From Isoetes taiwanensis (lineage: Eukaryota > Streptophyta > Lycopodiopsida > Isoetales > Isoetaceae): a stretch of DNA of 64,000 nt. The notes beneath the pieces are model-generated. The model made no database searches. It was given only the letters and a program-made list of their open reading frames with translations, and was not told where the DNA came from. A program made the position numbers and the translations under genes. How positions within the stretch are numbered: position 1 is the first letter of the stretch; the number at the start of each line of letters is the position of its first letter. Positions 31,210 to 44,379 of this stretch are shown one piece after another. The stretch covers positions 812,968 to 876,967 of the forward strand of contig JAJEKV010000111.1 in assembly GCA_021234155.1 (NCBI GenBank), in the 5' to 3' direction.

Positions 31210-34200
31210 CTAGTTATTTGGCATGGTTCTAAGAAATGTCAGTATCCTGTTCTTCAATGTCCTTGACAAATCTGTAAGATTTGTTGGCTGTCTGGCACAT
31301 TGCCTAGACACCCGGAGATGGGGCCCCATGCTTATTAATTTCGTAATAGCATTCAACGTTAGCCTCACTGTTTCCCTATCCTTGGTAAGTGACAACAAAG
31401 CATTTGTGCAATAACTTGGATACAACACAAGTCGGCAAAGTAGAGTCAGGGCTTCATATATAAGAAGAGTCCTGTTATGCAAAAAAATACGTTATTAGAA
31501 GTTTACCGAATGGAGAACATATATGCACTAAATGAAATAACAACCTTTCGTCTGCTACATCATCTGTCCTTGAACCTGAGTTCCTCTGATCTTCTTCAAC
31601 ATTTCTCAACTCAGTATGAATCATGGTTATGAGCCTCCATACAAGACTCCCGGATTTCCCTTGCTCTGCCATAGGTTTTGTATTATTCACAGCATCTTTA
31701 TTCACTCCCTTACCATCAACCCCCTGCCCACCATTATTTGCAATGACATGCTCAAGTTCCTTTCCACGGTCCCTGATTAGTTTCTTAGTACCTATTCCAT
31801 CAAATAAGATAGAAATACCACTTTCTCTTGATCCAAGAAACATGAAGGTCCGTAGTACACTTCTTCGAAGGGCATAATCCTGCTAAACACAAAAGATGTT
31901 ATGTTAATGGAGTGCCTTCAATACTTTGAAGTCAGGCGTGATTACCTTAGTACTGATGCCATCCTGCATCAGGCAATCAGCTAAAGATTCTAGCACCTCA
32001 TTTGAAGTGCTGGTAGGTGCATTTGACATCTCTAGATTTAATCTTTCTTCCACATTAGAGTCTCTAGGATCATCAATATCCATTGGACATTTTTCCACCA
32101 AATCACACAGCTTGCAAAAAACGTCATCACCTGCATGAAATGTTAAAATAAATTATGCACAGATTATAATCTGGAAAAATTTCAAGTTACAATGTAATCA
32201 AGGACAAAAGAAGAATGCTGACCTACAATGTAAAAGAAGACGCAATGCTCTGACAGTTTCAATTTGCACATCTAATCCAGCGCTCCGCTTAAGAAGCGAT
32301 GAAATCTCTTTACTAAATAGGAGTCCACTATACCTGACTTAAGATGAATGTATTGATCAGTACATGAAGTACTGTATAACATAAGAATAGAATGTAAAAA
32401 CTACTCACTGTGCTCTTTGTACAACAGGTTCTGTCTGTAAGATAATAAGACTAATAAGCGCCATGGCTTCAAATTTTACCCCCACATCTAAAGACCTGAA
32501 AGCAAGCTTGAGCAACCACGTCAAGAATATGCTGCGCGCGCTTTCAGCATCTGCAGATTTTTGCTTTGAGTCAAACCTCTGAACTTTTTCGAGCATTTCC
32601 TCTCCTCTAATTTCACCTGCCTCACTATGTAGTCTAGTCAGTCCTAACTTTCTGCTAGTTCCATCTGCATTTCGCTGCATCATGGGAGAGTGATAAATGA
32701 TCCTTGGGGACTCAAAGTGAAGAGATGCACCCTTCTGTGCCTCTACACTGCTGCTGGCACAAGGAAGATCGTTGGAAGAAACAAGGGACCATTTTTCCCC
32801 TTGAGTAACCACCTTGCTCTTTTGCAAATCATTACATTGACCTCCTGGTGGAAGACACGCTCCTAAGTCACCTACTTGATCCCTAGAAAATAATCCAAAG
32901 ACGTCAATACTTTTCTTAATCAACAGCTGCCATTGGTTGAGAACATGTACCTTCTGGTCGAATCCTCCAAGCAGGTAGGATCATGCTGTAATATGCATCT
33001 AATGATATACAATGCATTGTGTGTGATTTGATGCTGCAGTAAACAACCAGAATATATTAATTGCTGTGCCTGTGTCTAAAAAGCTAGAGAGCAAATGGCA
33101 TTGAATTGTTTGTCTTTTGACATCAGAACCTCTCTAGTCTCTAAATCTTTGCATATTTTCTGTCTTTTGAAAGGGGAAAGTTACAAAAGTAAGCTCTCTC
33201 ATGCAAGCAATACTTGGTACACTTTTTTATTGCTTACATCTTCAAAGCTGCATAGCTCAATCAGAGGTTCTATCAAGTCTGAAGAAACTGCATTTCCACC
33301 CGCAACCTTCATGAGAAAAAGCAGCCAATTAGGAAGATAGACTTTCTCCGATGAGAAAAATAAATTGTTTGAAATAATAGCCATAATATCATCAGCATGC
33401 TACTTAATTTAGAATCTCTCTTACCAGTGTCAAAGCATGGTGCAGCTTAAACGCAGCACTGTCCTCGTTTATCCCCACTTTAATGTCAGCAAAAGAATGT
33501 GAAGGCCTTTCTCGGCATCTATGTAAATCATCCATCCTTAAAAGCATATAAAGTTCTGCTTCACAGGCTGCAAAAATAGTTTTCATTAGATTGCTGCCAC
33601 AGGTCTTAGAGTCTGTTGAGCTCCAAGTATTCTGCATTCTTTGGACAAAATTGGCTCTTGATTGTTTCCCAAGCTCTTCGCTTGCTTTTATATATTGAGG
33701 CTGTTCTGCAGGCACGGATGCACTGGTGTCCCGTGGGGCTAATTGATGTGCCTGACAGAGACTGAATTGCTTTAATTGCATATATGTGCAATCAAGTATC
33801 AGACATTGAGCATATGACATACCTGAGCTACATCAGAAGAAGCTCCCTTCAAAATTGGTGATGACCCTAGAATTTTAGAACCAAATCTAAGCCAAAAAAT
33901 GAACCATAAAGGATATGAGGTGCCACAGCAGACAAACAATTACCAGTGTGATCAAATGCCCTTGCTTTTGGTACTACAGAAGATCCATTGGAACAAGACA
34001 TAATCTGGCCTGCGTTTATTCATTATAGACAACATATGAAGTTTTGGTTTATGTAAGGAAAATTTGAACAGACGCTTCTGTTGCTTACCTTTTTCTAGTT
34101 TTACTTCCTGGCGTGGCCTCTTGCCCCCGGCAGGCATGATTTGTCTACCATAAAATTAAGACATTATGAGAAAAAAAAATCTGGACAGCAGTTGGCAACT

Positions 34201-36838
34201 CTATTTCAAAATTTCTAATTTTCTCCATTAAGCTTTTACAGGTGTAATAAGATGAATTCGCCGACTTCAAATGTTATGCTCTTCAAAATTCAAATACATT
34301 ATAGGTAGACATGATAATTAGAATAATCACCTCTCCTCCTTTAGAGCTTGAACTTCTTCCTGCCACTTTGATGCATTTTTCAATGCAGTTTTTAATTTCT
34401 CCTCTTTCTCCATACATGCCCGTTTAAATTCCAAAATTTCTTGCTCCTGCACATAATAGCAATCGCAAATGACTCCTGGAATCAAGCAGGCACGGAAAAG
34501 GAAGGAGGATTCTATAAACAACAGCTAATCTTATGATCTCCATATCTTAGAATCGCTTCCATTCAAGCTCTGGAAGGAGGCATAAAAAAGAAATAGTATT
34601 ACTCAACTCCTTAATATCTTGAATACCAACATTTCTGGGACTTATCTCAGACTGACTGATATACAAGAATTTTATCTCAGACTGACTGATATATAAGAAT
34701 GTTGGGCCATAAAATGTCTGGAAAATGATCAGGTGGGTTATAGCAAAGCCGGCCTCCCTATTCAGGCTTTACACTGATCAGTCAGAAAACCTCGTCCGCA
34801 AAGAAGGGCTTTTGCTGGTACAGGGATGCATCTTCCTGCTTTATGGTGGGTGATGTCCAGATACCCTCTTCCCTTCAAAAGCACTTATTGGTGTTGGCAG
34901 TCTTTTGCAAAGAGACCAAAATGATGGCCTTGAAAATTTCCTGACCAACCAGGCATCATATTGCATTTTCAATAGTGGAAACTGACGCAGCCTACGTATA
35001 TCTTGGTGTCGAATTGTCAGGTCTTCTGTCCAGTTTAAAAGCAGAATCCAGACAAAATTGCTAAGACTTCCCATAGAGGAGGCATGAATGGTTTGGTTAA
35101 AACCTCCTCTTCTTATGGTGTACAGTTTAGATCCATACAGTTTATGGATGCAACTAGTGAAGCTCCAAATCCTGATGCTGTCTACAGAAATAGACCTTCA
35201 GTGCCTCGTGACATAATGCTAACTCAATTTACTACCAAAGCTCTGCAACCTAAGGCTATTTTCCTTGAAGCAATTGAAAGCCTTTGCTGACATGTGGGAC
35301 AGGAAGCAGGTTCTCCTACTTACCATATATCTTTTAGAGCTTTTGGCTGTATCAGATATGAGTGGCTGGTTGTCTTGGATTAAGCTGATATAGGATGGAC
35401 TATCTATAGATTGGCTTCTGCTATTTCAATACCATAATATGGCGACATGATGATATAAAGCACGTGTATGAGGGAGACAAATAGACCACCGTAGGAGCTG
35501 TCCACAAAAAAGACATTTCTTATCCATTACAGCTTCCTTATACAACCAACCTTTCGCATAACTAAGAATTGTTCTGGGTAGCTTTTACAAAGGCATGGGA
35601 TGAGAGCAAAAGCTCTGAAGGATTGGTGGAATCTGAAGGGCAACTTCTCTTGTTCTGATACTTACAAAAGATGGGAAATTCTCCTGTGTTTGCAGCTTAT
35701 GGACATTCGCCACAGATGTCTTTGTTTTATGTGTCAAAATGACAACCAACTCAAAAAGAGTATTACCAAGCAGAGAGGATCAGCTACATTACCATTGGTG
35801 TTGACATCTTTTTACACTCATTGGTCATCACCAGTGGAGAATACTACTAGCACAAAACAAAAATCAGATTTATCCAAAGGGTTGAAACGGGTAAGAAAGA
35901 GGCAAGACGGACCACTTATGATTTGTGGTATTTTCAAAGCTATCGGGTTGCTCCTAAGGCAATAAAAAATTGAAGTACTTATTCAGTCTCATAGGCAAGG
36001 ATGCTCCCAATGATAATGAAATGATGTACTTATAGACTGTAAGAGTTTTTTGACTTGGAGAAACGAACCTTAAACATAAGCTGAGAAGAAAGCCGCTCTA
36101 GCTCCTGCTGCAGTTCAAACCGTTGAATAATGTAAGTCAATGTAAAGAATGTTCTCACCAATCATGATCTAGACTCTAGAGAGATAACCTGTTGTCTGGC
36201 CGGCTGAGTGGCACTTTGCACATTCATGTGATTGCGAAGCTCATAAAGTTCTTGATCAGCCTATCCAAACCAGTAACTCAAATGAGGAGCAGCTCAAGAG
36301 TAGCATTTTAACGACTCTCGTGTACATGTATCTTTATGAATCTCAACAATGCAGACTCTTGAAAATTAAAAACATTATGCAACTCTTCTAGCCCACCTGA
36401 ACGGAAATACTAAAATGGTACTCTATAACGTCTAATTACCCTAAAACTCTTCATTTGCAGAAACTTCACTACCTGATGCAGCCTAGAACGAAGAAGAGAA
36501 ATGGCACCATCCTTTTCAGCCATTGTCTTGCGCAAACGCTCACATTCAGCCACTGCCGCAGCTGCCTCTGCCTCTGCAGCCACGGCAGTGGCCAAAGGAT
36601 CCGCCTCATTCCCAAAATTTCCTGGATGAGATGGACGATGTTGGGTCTGATAAGTTAAGCATGTAGATTGCCATGGAGCAGAAGAAGAAGCAAGGGCATG
36701 ATTTGCAGTTGGAGCTGTGTAGCTGAAACACATGGAAGAATTGGATTGTGTAGCTTTCCTTGCAGCACAGGTCTGCTGAGCGAGTTTTTCTAGCTCATCG
36801 ATTGCTGCCAAGTCCCAACATTCGTCGTCGTCGTTCAT
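31210..36838 (-). CDS. ATRIP-like DNA-damage checkpoint protein (16 exons)
   Basis: Exons I can join: 36,838-36,473; 36,260-36,189; 36,107-36,069; 34,446-34,331; 34,144-34,089; 34,009-33,944; 33,866-33,823; 33,751-33,425; 33,399-33,238; 33,159-33,130; 33,033-32,951; 32,882-32,409; 32,333-32,227; 32,130-31,946; 31,880-31,545; 31,471-31,210. All use GT-AG and phases agree, except one extra base near 31,860 in exon 15. The product would be about 907 residues. The N-terminal acidic motif (DDDECWDLAAIDELEKLAQQ) resembles the RPA-binding segment of ATRIP. A coiled coil follows (ECERLRKTMAEKDGAISLLR onward, through exon 4), then helical repeats. ATRIP recruits ATR kinase to RPA-coated single-stranded DNA; the plant form is known as SUV2/HUS2. 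Start chosen at 36,838, directly before the acidic motif. The 30-base exon 10 is the least certain. Confidence 0.6.
34447..36068 (-). other. Long intron 3 of the ATRIP-like gene
   Basis: 1.6 kb between exons 3 and 4. It contains a 30-base tandem repeat near 34,645-34,705 (ATCTCAGACTGACTGATATA twice) and plus-strand open frames at 35,084-35,290 and 35,600-35,965 without recognised domains. It may include an old insertion, but no element ends are visible. Confidence 0.5.
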
Positions 36839-37285
36839 GCTTTCTACTCCGGCGGGAAATGGAAGTTCAACAATATCTAGACTACATTTAAGTGCTGATG
36901 TGGCAATGACGTGGCTAAAAGGCTGCAATGTCACCACGGTAGCCTATCTATTTTTTATTTAGCACGTTTGCACAAACGAGGGTGGAGACTTTGGAGCGAT
37001 TTGAAGGCATCCACGTTGCAGCCAGCTGGGATTATTGTGCACGTGGAAAGCCTTATAGTCGTTAGATTTGATCTAAGGTGGAGAAAAATGATGGAAATTC
37101 CAGCATGTCCACCGTTGGGAAGTTATTCCGGCGTGGGGAAGCTATGGCGGGGCAGAGTTTTTGAAGAAACAAAGTTTAGAAAATACCCAGGCTTTCCTTA
37201 GACTATCTCTCCCGTGTCTCTACAGTTTAATTCGGTGATGTTTTCTTCGTGCCATTTCCCTTTCTGTTGGTTTTCCTTGTGGCTG
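36839..37285. promoter_or_regulatory. 5' region of the ATRIP-like gene, possibly bidirectional
   Basis: Lies between the ATRIP-like start and the first array unit. A diverged copy of 36,955-37,095 occurs at 47,312-47,460, next to the other end of the array. A plus-strand frame starts at 37,214 and runs into the array, so this stretch could serve both directions. No TATA or motif is claimed. Confidence 0.35.
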
Positions 37286-37627
37286 CCACGAGAATCGACT
37301 GCACAGAGATGGTTTTTTGGCTCTACAGTTTGGGCTATCCAGAACCGGCTGCAAGTGACGGTCCTAGAGTTTATTTTTGTGCCACTGCAGATTCGGCCAC
37401 CAGAGACGGTTCCTGCACTTTTGGGTCTTGCTTTCGGATTTTGGCTCTTGCTCATCGGGATCCATGTGCATATTTTTAAACAGCAAACTTTAAGATTGGT
37501 AGAATGTGCTATGCTTGTTGCCACATGCTGTTTGGCTTATTTTTCTCAGCACCTTGCTCTGTTTGGAGAGGCTCCCCATCTCATGGAAGACTTCACCACA
37601 GGCAATGGGAAGAAGCAACCCAAGTAA
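37214..37627 (+). CDS. Hydrophobic ORF of array unit 1
   Basis: 137 codons. Residues about 55-115 hold two hydrophobic segments: PALLGLAFGFWLLLIGIHV, then RLVECAMLVATCCLAYFSQH after a KQQ turn. The C-terminal part is polar (HLMEDFTTGNGKKQPK). Spacing of the segments recalls the first two membrane spans of TMEM18-type proteins, but the identity is too weak to call. The same frame is kept in all three units. It may be one exon of a larger gene, a TE fragment, or non-coding. Confidence 0.3.
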   Translation: MSLQFNSVMFSSCHFPFCWFSLWLPRESTAQRWFFGSTVWAIQNRLQVTVLEFIFVPLQIRPPETVPALLGLAFGFWLLLIGIHVHIFKQQTLRLVECAMLVATCCLAYFSQHLALFGEAPHLMEDFTTGNGKKQPK

Positions 37628-38241
37628 GACTGAACGCAGGTTTACTTACACCATTTGTCATGGCAAGAGCTGGCAACATTTACTTTGCAACAGCATGGCA
37701 AGAATTTGTCTTTATGATCCTAAGTGTGGCTATGTCCTTCAAGTCTATATAATTGAAATGAAGTTAGTATATATTTGAAGAGCATGGCTTTCGTGTATGA
37801 AGAACATATGAGCCAGGATAGCTTCCATATTTAACCCGTGTTCAGGCTGCATAGTGGAGAGCAATTTTGGGACAGTTTTTGGAATACTTTCATTCATAAG
37901 TATGCCAAGGTGGTAGTTGAATGAAGCAGCAAGGTCTTTGTTCTGCTCCAGTTGCACTAGACGATTCAGACAGTTTGCAGATTTGTTGTACCTCAAGTTG
38001 TTGCGGATTTATGTTACCTCAAAATTATTGTTTTGTGTTCCCAGAATTTTTCGTCTGATACAAATCCGTCTGCCGGTGCCGTCTTGTTACATTCACATAG
38101 CAGTTTCAGCATTATTTGTGTTCATTAGCATGTCCAAGATTGGTTGCTTACGTTGGGAACCAGTTATTGGTGGAGTTGTTTGAGGAGATGGACATGTTTA
38201 GAATTTGTGATATCAAGTTGGGTACTGTTCATTGGTAGAGT

Positions 38242-38691
38242 GGTGCTAAGATCGATGGTGGATCAAATTTGTGGTTAATCAAGCATAACGATTCTATCTA
38301 AAGCCCTGGAACAAAGATTTGATGATTATTTCCAGATAAGCATTCTTACTTGCATTTCTTCTTTCCGCAGTAATAAGTGTTTTGGTTACTTTTATAGCTT
38401 TTCTTAACCTAGCTTTACCGCGACCATGGCTTCTTAAGACATATATCTCTTGGTTATTTTGGTGCTAAGATCGATGGTGGATCAAATTTGTGGTTAATCA
38501 AGCATAACGATTCTATCTAAAGCCCTGGAACAAAGATTTGATGACTATTTCCAGATAAGCATTCTTACCTGCATTTCTTCTTTCCGCAGTAATAAGTGTT
38601 TTGGTTACTTTTATAGCTGTGCATTTTCTTAACCTAGCTTTACCGCGACCATGGCTTCTTAAGACATATATCTCTTGGTTATTTGCAAGCG
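38242..38691 (+). repeat. 219-base tandem duplication in array unit 1 only
   Basis: GGTGCTAAGATCGATGGTGG begins at 38,242 and again at 38,461. The second copy continues with GTGCATTTTCTTAACC as in units 2 and 3. Absent from those units, so it arose after or independently of the array. Confidence 0.85.
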
Positions 38692-39145
38692 TATCTTACT
38701 ATGAGTTATTTTCTCCAATTTCCTCTACTTTCTATAGCTTTTGCAACATGGTGGAGGTGAAGGAGGAGATTGCACTTGCTCAAGTTAGTAATATTTGTGC
38801 AGGTTTTTATTTTGGAAAGACCATATAGAACAATATGTACTGTTGGAAGGTTTTCACGATATTTGATAATTCCTTTTATGATGACCTGGTTTTGGACTCC
38901 TCTTTGAAGAAGAGATGGAATTATTGGTATTTTAGTTGATAGATAGCAAGAGAGTCTGTCATATGTGCCAATGATTTCATATTTGATCCTATGCCTAACT
39001 TCTAGATAATTTCTTCAACCTATTTTAAGCTATGGATAGTTTGTTTTGGCTAGCATGCAAGAAATTGATCAACAATAGAGCTCTGTGTTAGAATTGTCTA
39101 GGCCTTCTTATGGTGTTTCAGAGAAGTTCCTTCCTCCTCGGATGG

Positions 39146-39690
39146 ATGGCTACAAGACTGTGTATTGGGCATGTTGATGTGATGGAGATTTATCCTCAGA
39201 TGGCGCTGTATGGTTCTAGATTTTTACAACTTAGGTGGTATTATCCTTTGTTTTTCCTTGCTTGATTTCCTTTTACAAAACAGAAAATCTTGATTGGGAC
39301 AATTGCCATATTTGAACAGAGATTGCATTTGCCATGTGGAGTTTCTTGTATCCTCTGGTCATTCCAGTATTTTGTACAACTATAAACCTGGGTTGATACC
39401 CTTTTGGAGATGGCTACAAGACTGTGTATTGAGCATGTTGATGTGATGGAGATTTATCCTCAGATGGCGCTGTAGAGTTCTAGAATTTACAACCTTAGGT
39501 GGTATTATCCTTTGTTTTTCCTTCCTTGATTTCTTTACAAAACAAAAAATCTTGATTGGGACAAATTGCCATATTTGAACAGAGATTGCATTTGCCATGT
39601 GGAGTTTCTTGTATCCTCTGGTCATTCCAGTATTTTGTACAACTATAAACCTGGGTTGATACCCTTTTTGGATGAAGGCCTCTGGTTGCA
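39146..39690 (+). repeat. 265-base direct repeat inside each array unit (unit 1 shown)
   Basis: GATGGCTACAAGACTGTGTA begins at about 39,146 and 39,411. The following CATTTGCCATGTGGAGTTTC and CTATAAACCTGGGTTGATAC phrases repeat too. The same pair is found in unit 2 (42,396/42,661) and in unit 3, where the first member has lost a short internal piece near 45,701. Confidence 0.85.
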
Positions 39691-40773
39691 TTGCCTCCGA
39701 TACTCGACAACAAAATGGTCATTTGAATGTTCACTGCCTAGTTGGGCAATGTAATACAAAAGGTCTTCCCTTTTTCTTTCAGTTAGTAGTGACCCAAATT
39801 ATATGCTAGGTATTTTGAGTGAAAAGACGATGCTATTATTTGTTTGTATTTCCATTAAGATGTTTTCTTAAAAAAAAAAACAAATTGCTTGGGCCTACAA
39901 CGCTCACTAGAGAGAGAGCAACTTCTATACATAACAGGTTTAACAAACTTCCCATAAAAATTGATGCTATTGGGAAACAAATACGCAAGTATTGGGAATA
40001 GAAAAACTAAAACAAATATATTAAAGGCATGAGATAAGGCACAAAAATTAACTTTAGATATTCAAAAGTGAGGGAGTTGCGCCATCATTCTTTGAGGAGG
40101 TATAACCAGGCATTGAAAAACAGGGGGTTAGTCTCCTAAATATCCGGTCACAATCGTTATTTTTCGGTTTGAGTTTTTATTTAACGACAAAAAAAAAATT
40201 TGTGGGGTTTCTATCAAAATTAGACGAAATAATCATTAGCTTATATTCAAAATCTGGTAGGGGATATTTACTGCCAAATTATCTAGTTAGGGTTGGGTAT
40301 AACCCTCCCAAATTATGATTTGTCAGACCTTAATCAACAATATTGTCTTCTTAAAGGGCTCTTTGTTGGCCAACAAATGAACTGATTCATGGTACAAGTA
40401 GCAAAAAAATGACTTGTTATTGTTGTGCTACTTACTTTGATCATCCAAATCTATAGTGGGAGATTATTACCCAATGTGATTGGATTTCTGCCAATGGTTG
40501 TATCTTGTTATTTCCGTCATTTGAAGACATACCATGCTTGTTATAATATCTAGAAAGAACTTTCTTTAGCATATTCTTGTGAAGTTTTACATCAACACAT
40601 AGTTTACATGGTTAACATTATTCTATAACTCCTATATAGAGGCCTAACATCATTTTCAACTCCTATATAGAGGCCTAAAAGAACTCTTATGTGACGACTA
40701 AGTGTACATGGACATATGTCAAACCATTACCAACGTTCCTTATGGAGCACACATTTAAGTTGACAACACATAA

Positions 40774-41127
40774 ATGGAAGGCTTTCCACGAGAATCGACT
40801 GCACAGAGATGGTTTTTTGGCTCTACAGTTTGGGCTATCCAGAACCGGCTGCAAGTGACGGTCCTAGAGTTTATTTTTGTGCCACTGCAGATTCGGCCAC
40901 CAGAGACGGTTCCTGCATTTTTGGGTCTTGCTTTCGGATTTTGGCTCTTGCTCATCGGGATCCATGTGCATATTTTTAAACAGCAAACTTTAAGATTGGT
41001 AGAATGTGCTATGCTTGCTGCCACATGTTGTTTGGCTTATTTTTCTCAGCACCTTGCTCTGTTTGGAGAGGCTCCCCATCTCATGGAAGATTTCACCACA
41101 GGCAATGGGAAGAAGCAACCCAAGTAA
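40774..41127 (+). CDS. Hydrophobic ORF of array unit 2
   Basis: Same frame as 37,214-37,627 but started within the preceding unit boundary, giving 117 codons. Differences from unit 1 are few (for example Leu to Phe in PALLG, Val to Ala in MLVAT). Function unknown. Confidence 0.3.
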   Translation: MEGFPRESTAQRWFFGSTVWAIQNRLQVTVLEFIFVPLQIRPPETVPAFLGLAFGFWLLLIGIHVHIFKQQTLRLVECAMLAATCCLAYFSQHLALFGEAPHLMEDFTTGNGKKQPK

Positions 41128-43941
41128 AACTGAACGCAAGTTTGCTTACACCATTTGTCATGGCAAGAGCTGGCAACATTTACTTTGCAACAACATGGCA
41201 AGAATTTGTCTTTATGATCCTAAGTGTGGCTATGTCCTTCAAGTCTATATAATTGAAATGAAGTTAGTAGATATTTGAAGAGCATGGCTTTCGTGTATGA
41301 AGAACATATGAGCCAGGATAGCTTCCATATTTAACCCGCGTTCAGGCTGCATAGTGGAGAGCAATTTTGGGACAGTTTGTGGAATACTTTCATTCATAAG
41401 TATGCCAAGGTGGTAGTTGAATGAAGCAGCAAGGTCTTTGTTCTGCTCCAGTTGCACTAGACGATTCAGACAGTTTGCAGATTTGTTGTACCTCAAGTTG
41501 TTGCGGATTTATGTTACCTCAAAATTACTGTTTTGTGTTCCCAGAATTTTTCGTCTGATACAAATCCGTCTGCCGGTGCCGTCTTGTTACATTCATTAGC
41601 CTGTCCAAGATTGGTTGTTTACGTTGGGAACCAGTTATTGGTGGAGTTGTTTGAGGAGATGGACATGTTTAGAATTTGCGATATCAAGTTGGGTACTGTT
41701 CATTGGTAGAGTGGTGCTAAGATCGATGGTGGATCAAATTTGTGGTTAATCAAGCATAACGATTCTATCTAAAGCCCTGGAACAAAGATTTGATGACTAT
41801 TTCCAGATAAGCATTCTTACCTGCATTTCTTCTTTCCGCAGTAATAAGTGTTTTGGTTACTTTCATAGCTGTGCATTTTCTTAACCTAGCTTTACCGCGA
41901 CCATGGCTTCTTAAGACATATATCTCTTGATTATTTGCAAGCGTATCTTACTATGAGTTATTTTCTCCAATTTCCTCTACTTTCTATAGCTTTTGCAACA
42001 TGGTTGAGGTGAAGGAGGAGATTGCACTTGCTCAAGTTGGTAATATTTGTGCAGGTTTTTATTTTGGAAAGACCATATAGAACAATATGTAATGTTGGAA
42101 GGTTTCCTGATATTTGATAATTCCTTTTATGATGACCTGGTTTTGGACTCCTCTTTGAAGAAGAGATGGAATTATTGGTATTTTAGTTGATAGATAGCAA
42201 GAGAGTCTGTCAGATGTGCCAATGATTTCATATTTGATCCTATGCCTAACTTCTAGATACTTTCTTCAACCTATTTTAAGCTATGGATAGTTTGTTTTGG
42301 CTAGCATGCAAGAAATTGATCAACAATAGAGCTCTGTGTTAGAATTGTCTAGGCCTTCTTATGGTGTTTCAGAGAAGTTCCTTCCTCCTCGGATGGATGG
42401 CTACAAGACTGTGTATTGGGCATGTTGATGTGATGGAGATTTATCCTCAGATGGCGCTGTATGGTTCTAGATTTTTACAACCTTAGGTGGTATTATCCTT
42501 TGTTTTTCCTTGCTTGATTTCCTTTTACAAAACAGAAAATCTTGATTGGGACAATTGCCATATTTGAACAGAGATTGCATTTGCCATGTGGAGTTTCTTG
42601 TATCCTCTGGTCATTCCAGTATTTTGTACAACTATAAACCTGGGTTGATACCCTTTTGGAGATGGCTACAAGACTGTGTATTGAGCATGTTGATGTGATG
42701 GAGATTTATCCTCAGATGGCGCTGTAGAGTTCTAGAATTTACAACCTTAGGTGGTATTATCCTTTGTTTTTCCTTCCTTGATTTCTTTACAAAACAAAAA
42801 ATCTTGATTGGGACAAATTGCCATATTTGAACAGAGATTGCATTTGCCATGTGGAGTTTCTTGTATCCTCTGGTCATTCCAGTATTTTGTACAACTATAA
42901 ACCTGGGTTGATACCCTTTTTGGATGAAGGCCTCTGGTTGCATTGCCTCCGATACTCAACAACAAAATGGTCATTTGAATGTTCACTGCCTAGTTGGGCA
43001 ATGTAATACAAAAGGTCTTCCCTTTTTCTTTCAGTTAGTAGTGACCCAAATTATATGCTAGGTATTTTGAGTGAAAAGACGGTGCTATTATTTGTTTGTA
43101 TTTCCATTAAGATGTTTTCTTAAAAAAAAAAACAAATTGCTTGGGCCTACAACGCTCACTAGAGAGAGAGCAACTTCTATACATAACAGGTTTAACAAAC
43201 TTCCCATAAAAATTGATGCTATTGGGAAACAAATACGCAAGTATTGGGAATAGAAAAACTAAAACAAATATATTAAAGGCATGAGATAAGGCACAAAAAT
43301 TAACTTTAGATATTCAAAAGTGAGGGAGTTGCGCCATCATTCTTTGAGGAGGTATAACCAGGCATTGAAAAACAGGGGGTTAGTCTCCTAAATATCCAGT
43401 CACAATCGTTATTTTTCGGTTTGAGTTTTTATTTAACGACAAAAAAAAAATTTGTGGGGTTTCTATCAAAATTCGACAAATAATCATTAGCTTATATTCA
43501 AAATCTGGTAGGGGATATTTACTGCCAAATTATCTAGTTAGGGTTGGGTATAACCCTCCCAAATTATGATTTGTCAGACCTTAATCAACAATATTGTCTT
43601 CTTAAAGGGCTCTTTGTTGGCCAACAAATGAACTGATTCATGGTACAAGTAGCAAAAAAATGACTTGTTATTGTTGTGCTACTTACTTTGATCATCCAAA
43701 TCTATAGTGGGAGATTATTACCCAATGTGATTGGATTTCTGCCAATGGTTGTATCTTGTTATTTCCGTCATTTGAAGACATACCATGCTTGTTATAATAT
43801 CTAGAAAGAACTTTCTTTAGCATATTCTTGTGAAGTTTTACATCAACACATAGTTTACATGGTTAACATTATTCTATAACTCCTATATAGAGGCCTAACA
43901 TCATTTTCAACTCCTATATAGAGGCCTAAAAGAACTCTTAT

Positions 43942-44379
43942 GTGACGACTAAGTGTACATGGACATATGTCAAACCATTACCAACGTTCCTTATGGAGCA
44001 CACATTTAAGTTGACAACACATAAATGGAAGGCTTTCCACGAGAATCGACTGCACAGAGATGGTTTTTTGGCTCTACAGTTTGGGCTATCCAGAACCGGC
44101 TGCAAAGTGACGGTCCTAGAGTTTATTTTTGTGCCACTGCAGATTCGGCCACCAGAGACGGTTCCTGCATTTTTGGGTCTTGCTTTCGGATTTTGGCTCT
44201 TGCTCATCGGGATCCATGTGCATATTTTTAAACAGCAAACTTTAAGATTGGTAGAATGTGCTATGATTGCTGCCACATGTTGTTTGGCTTATTTTTCTCA
44301 GCACCTTGCTCTGTTTGGAGAGGCTCCCCATCTCATGGAAGATTTCACCACAGGCAATGGGAAGAAGCAACCCAAGTAA
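43942..44379 (+). CDS. Hydrophobic ORF of array unit 3, altered N-terminus
   Basis: 145 codons. One extra A at about 44,105 (TGCAAAGTGACG instead of TGCAAGTGACG) shifts the upstream frame. The hydrophobic part is therefore joined to a different N-terminus derived from the end of unit 2. The hydrophobic region itself is unchanged except Leu to Ile in the AML phrase. Confidence 0.25.
   Translation: MTTKCTWTYVKPLPTFLMEHTFKLTTHKWKAFHENRLHRDGFLALQFGLSRTGCKVTVLEFIFVPLQIRPPETVPAFLGLAFGFWLLLIGIHVHIFKQQTLRLVECAMIAATCCLAYFSQHLALFGEAPHLMEDFTTGNGKKQPK

Noticed and set aside
35084-35965. Copia-like or other retroelement fragment in the ATRIP intron
   Set aside because: I looked for integrase, RT and RNase H motifs in all plus-strand frames and found none.
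39380-39691. Minus-strand 103-codon frame repeated in array units
   Set aside because: It spans the 265-base direct repeat and is conserved only because the units are recent copies. No domain.
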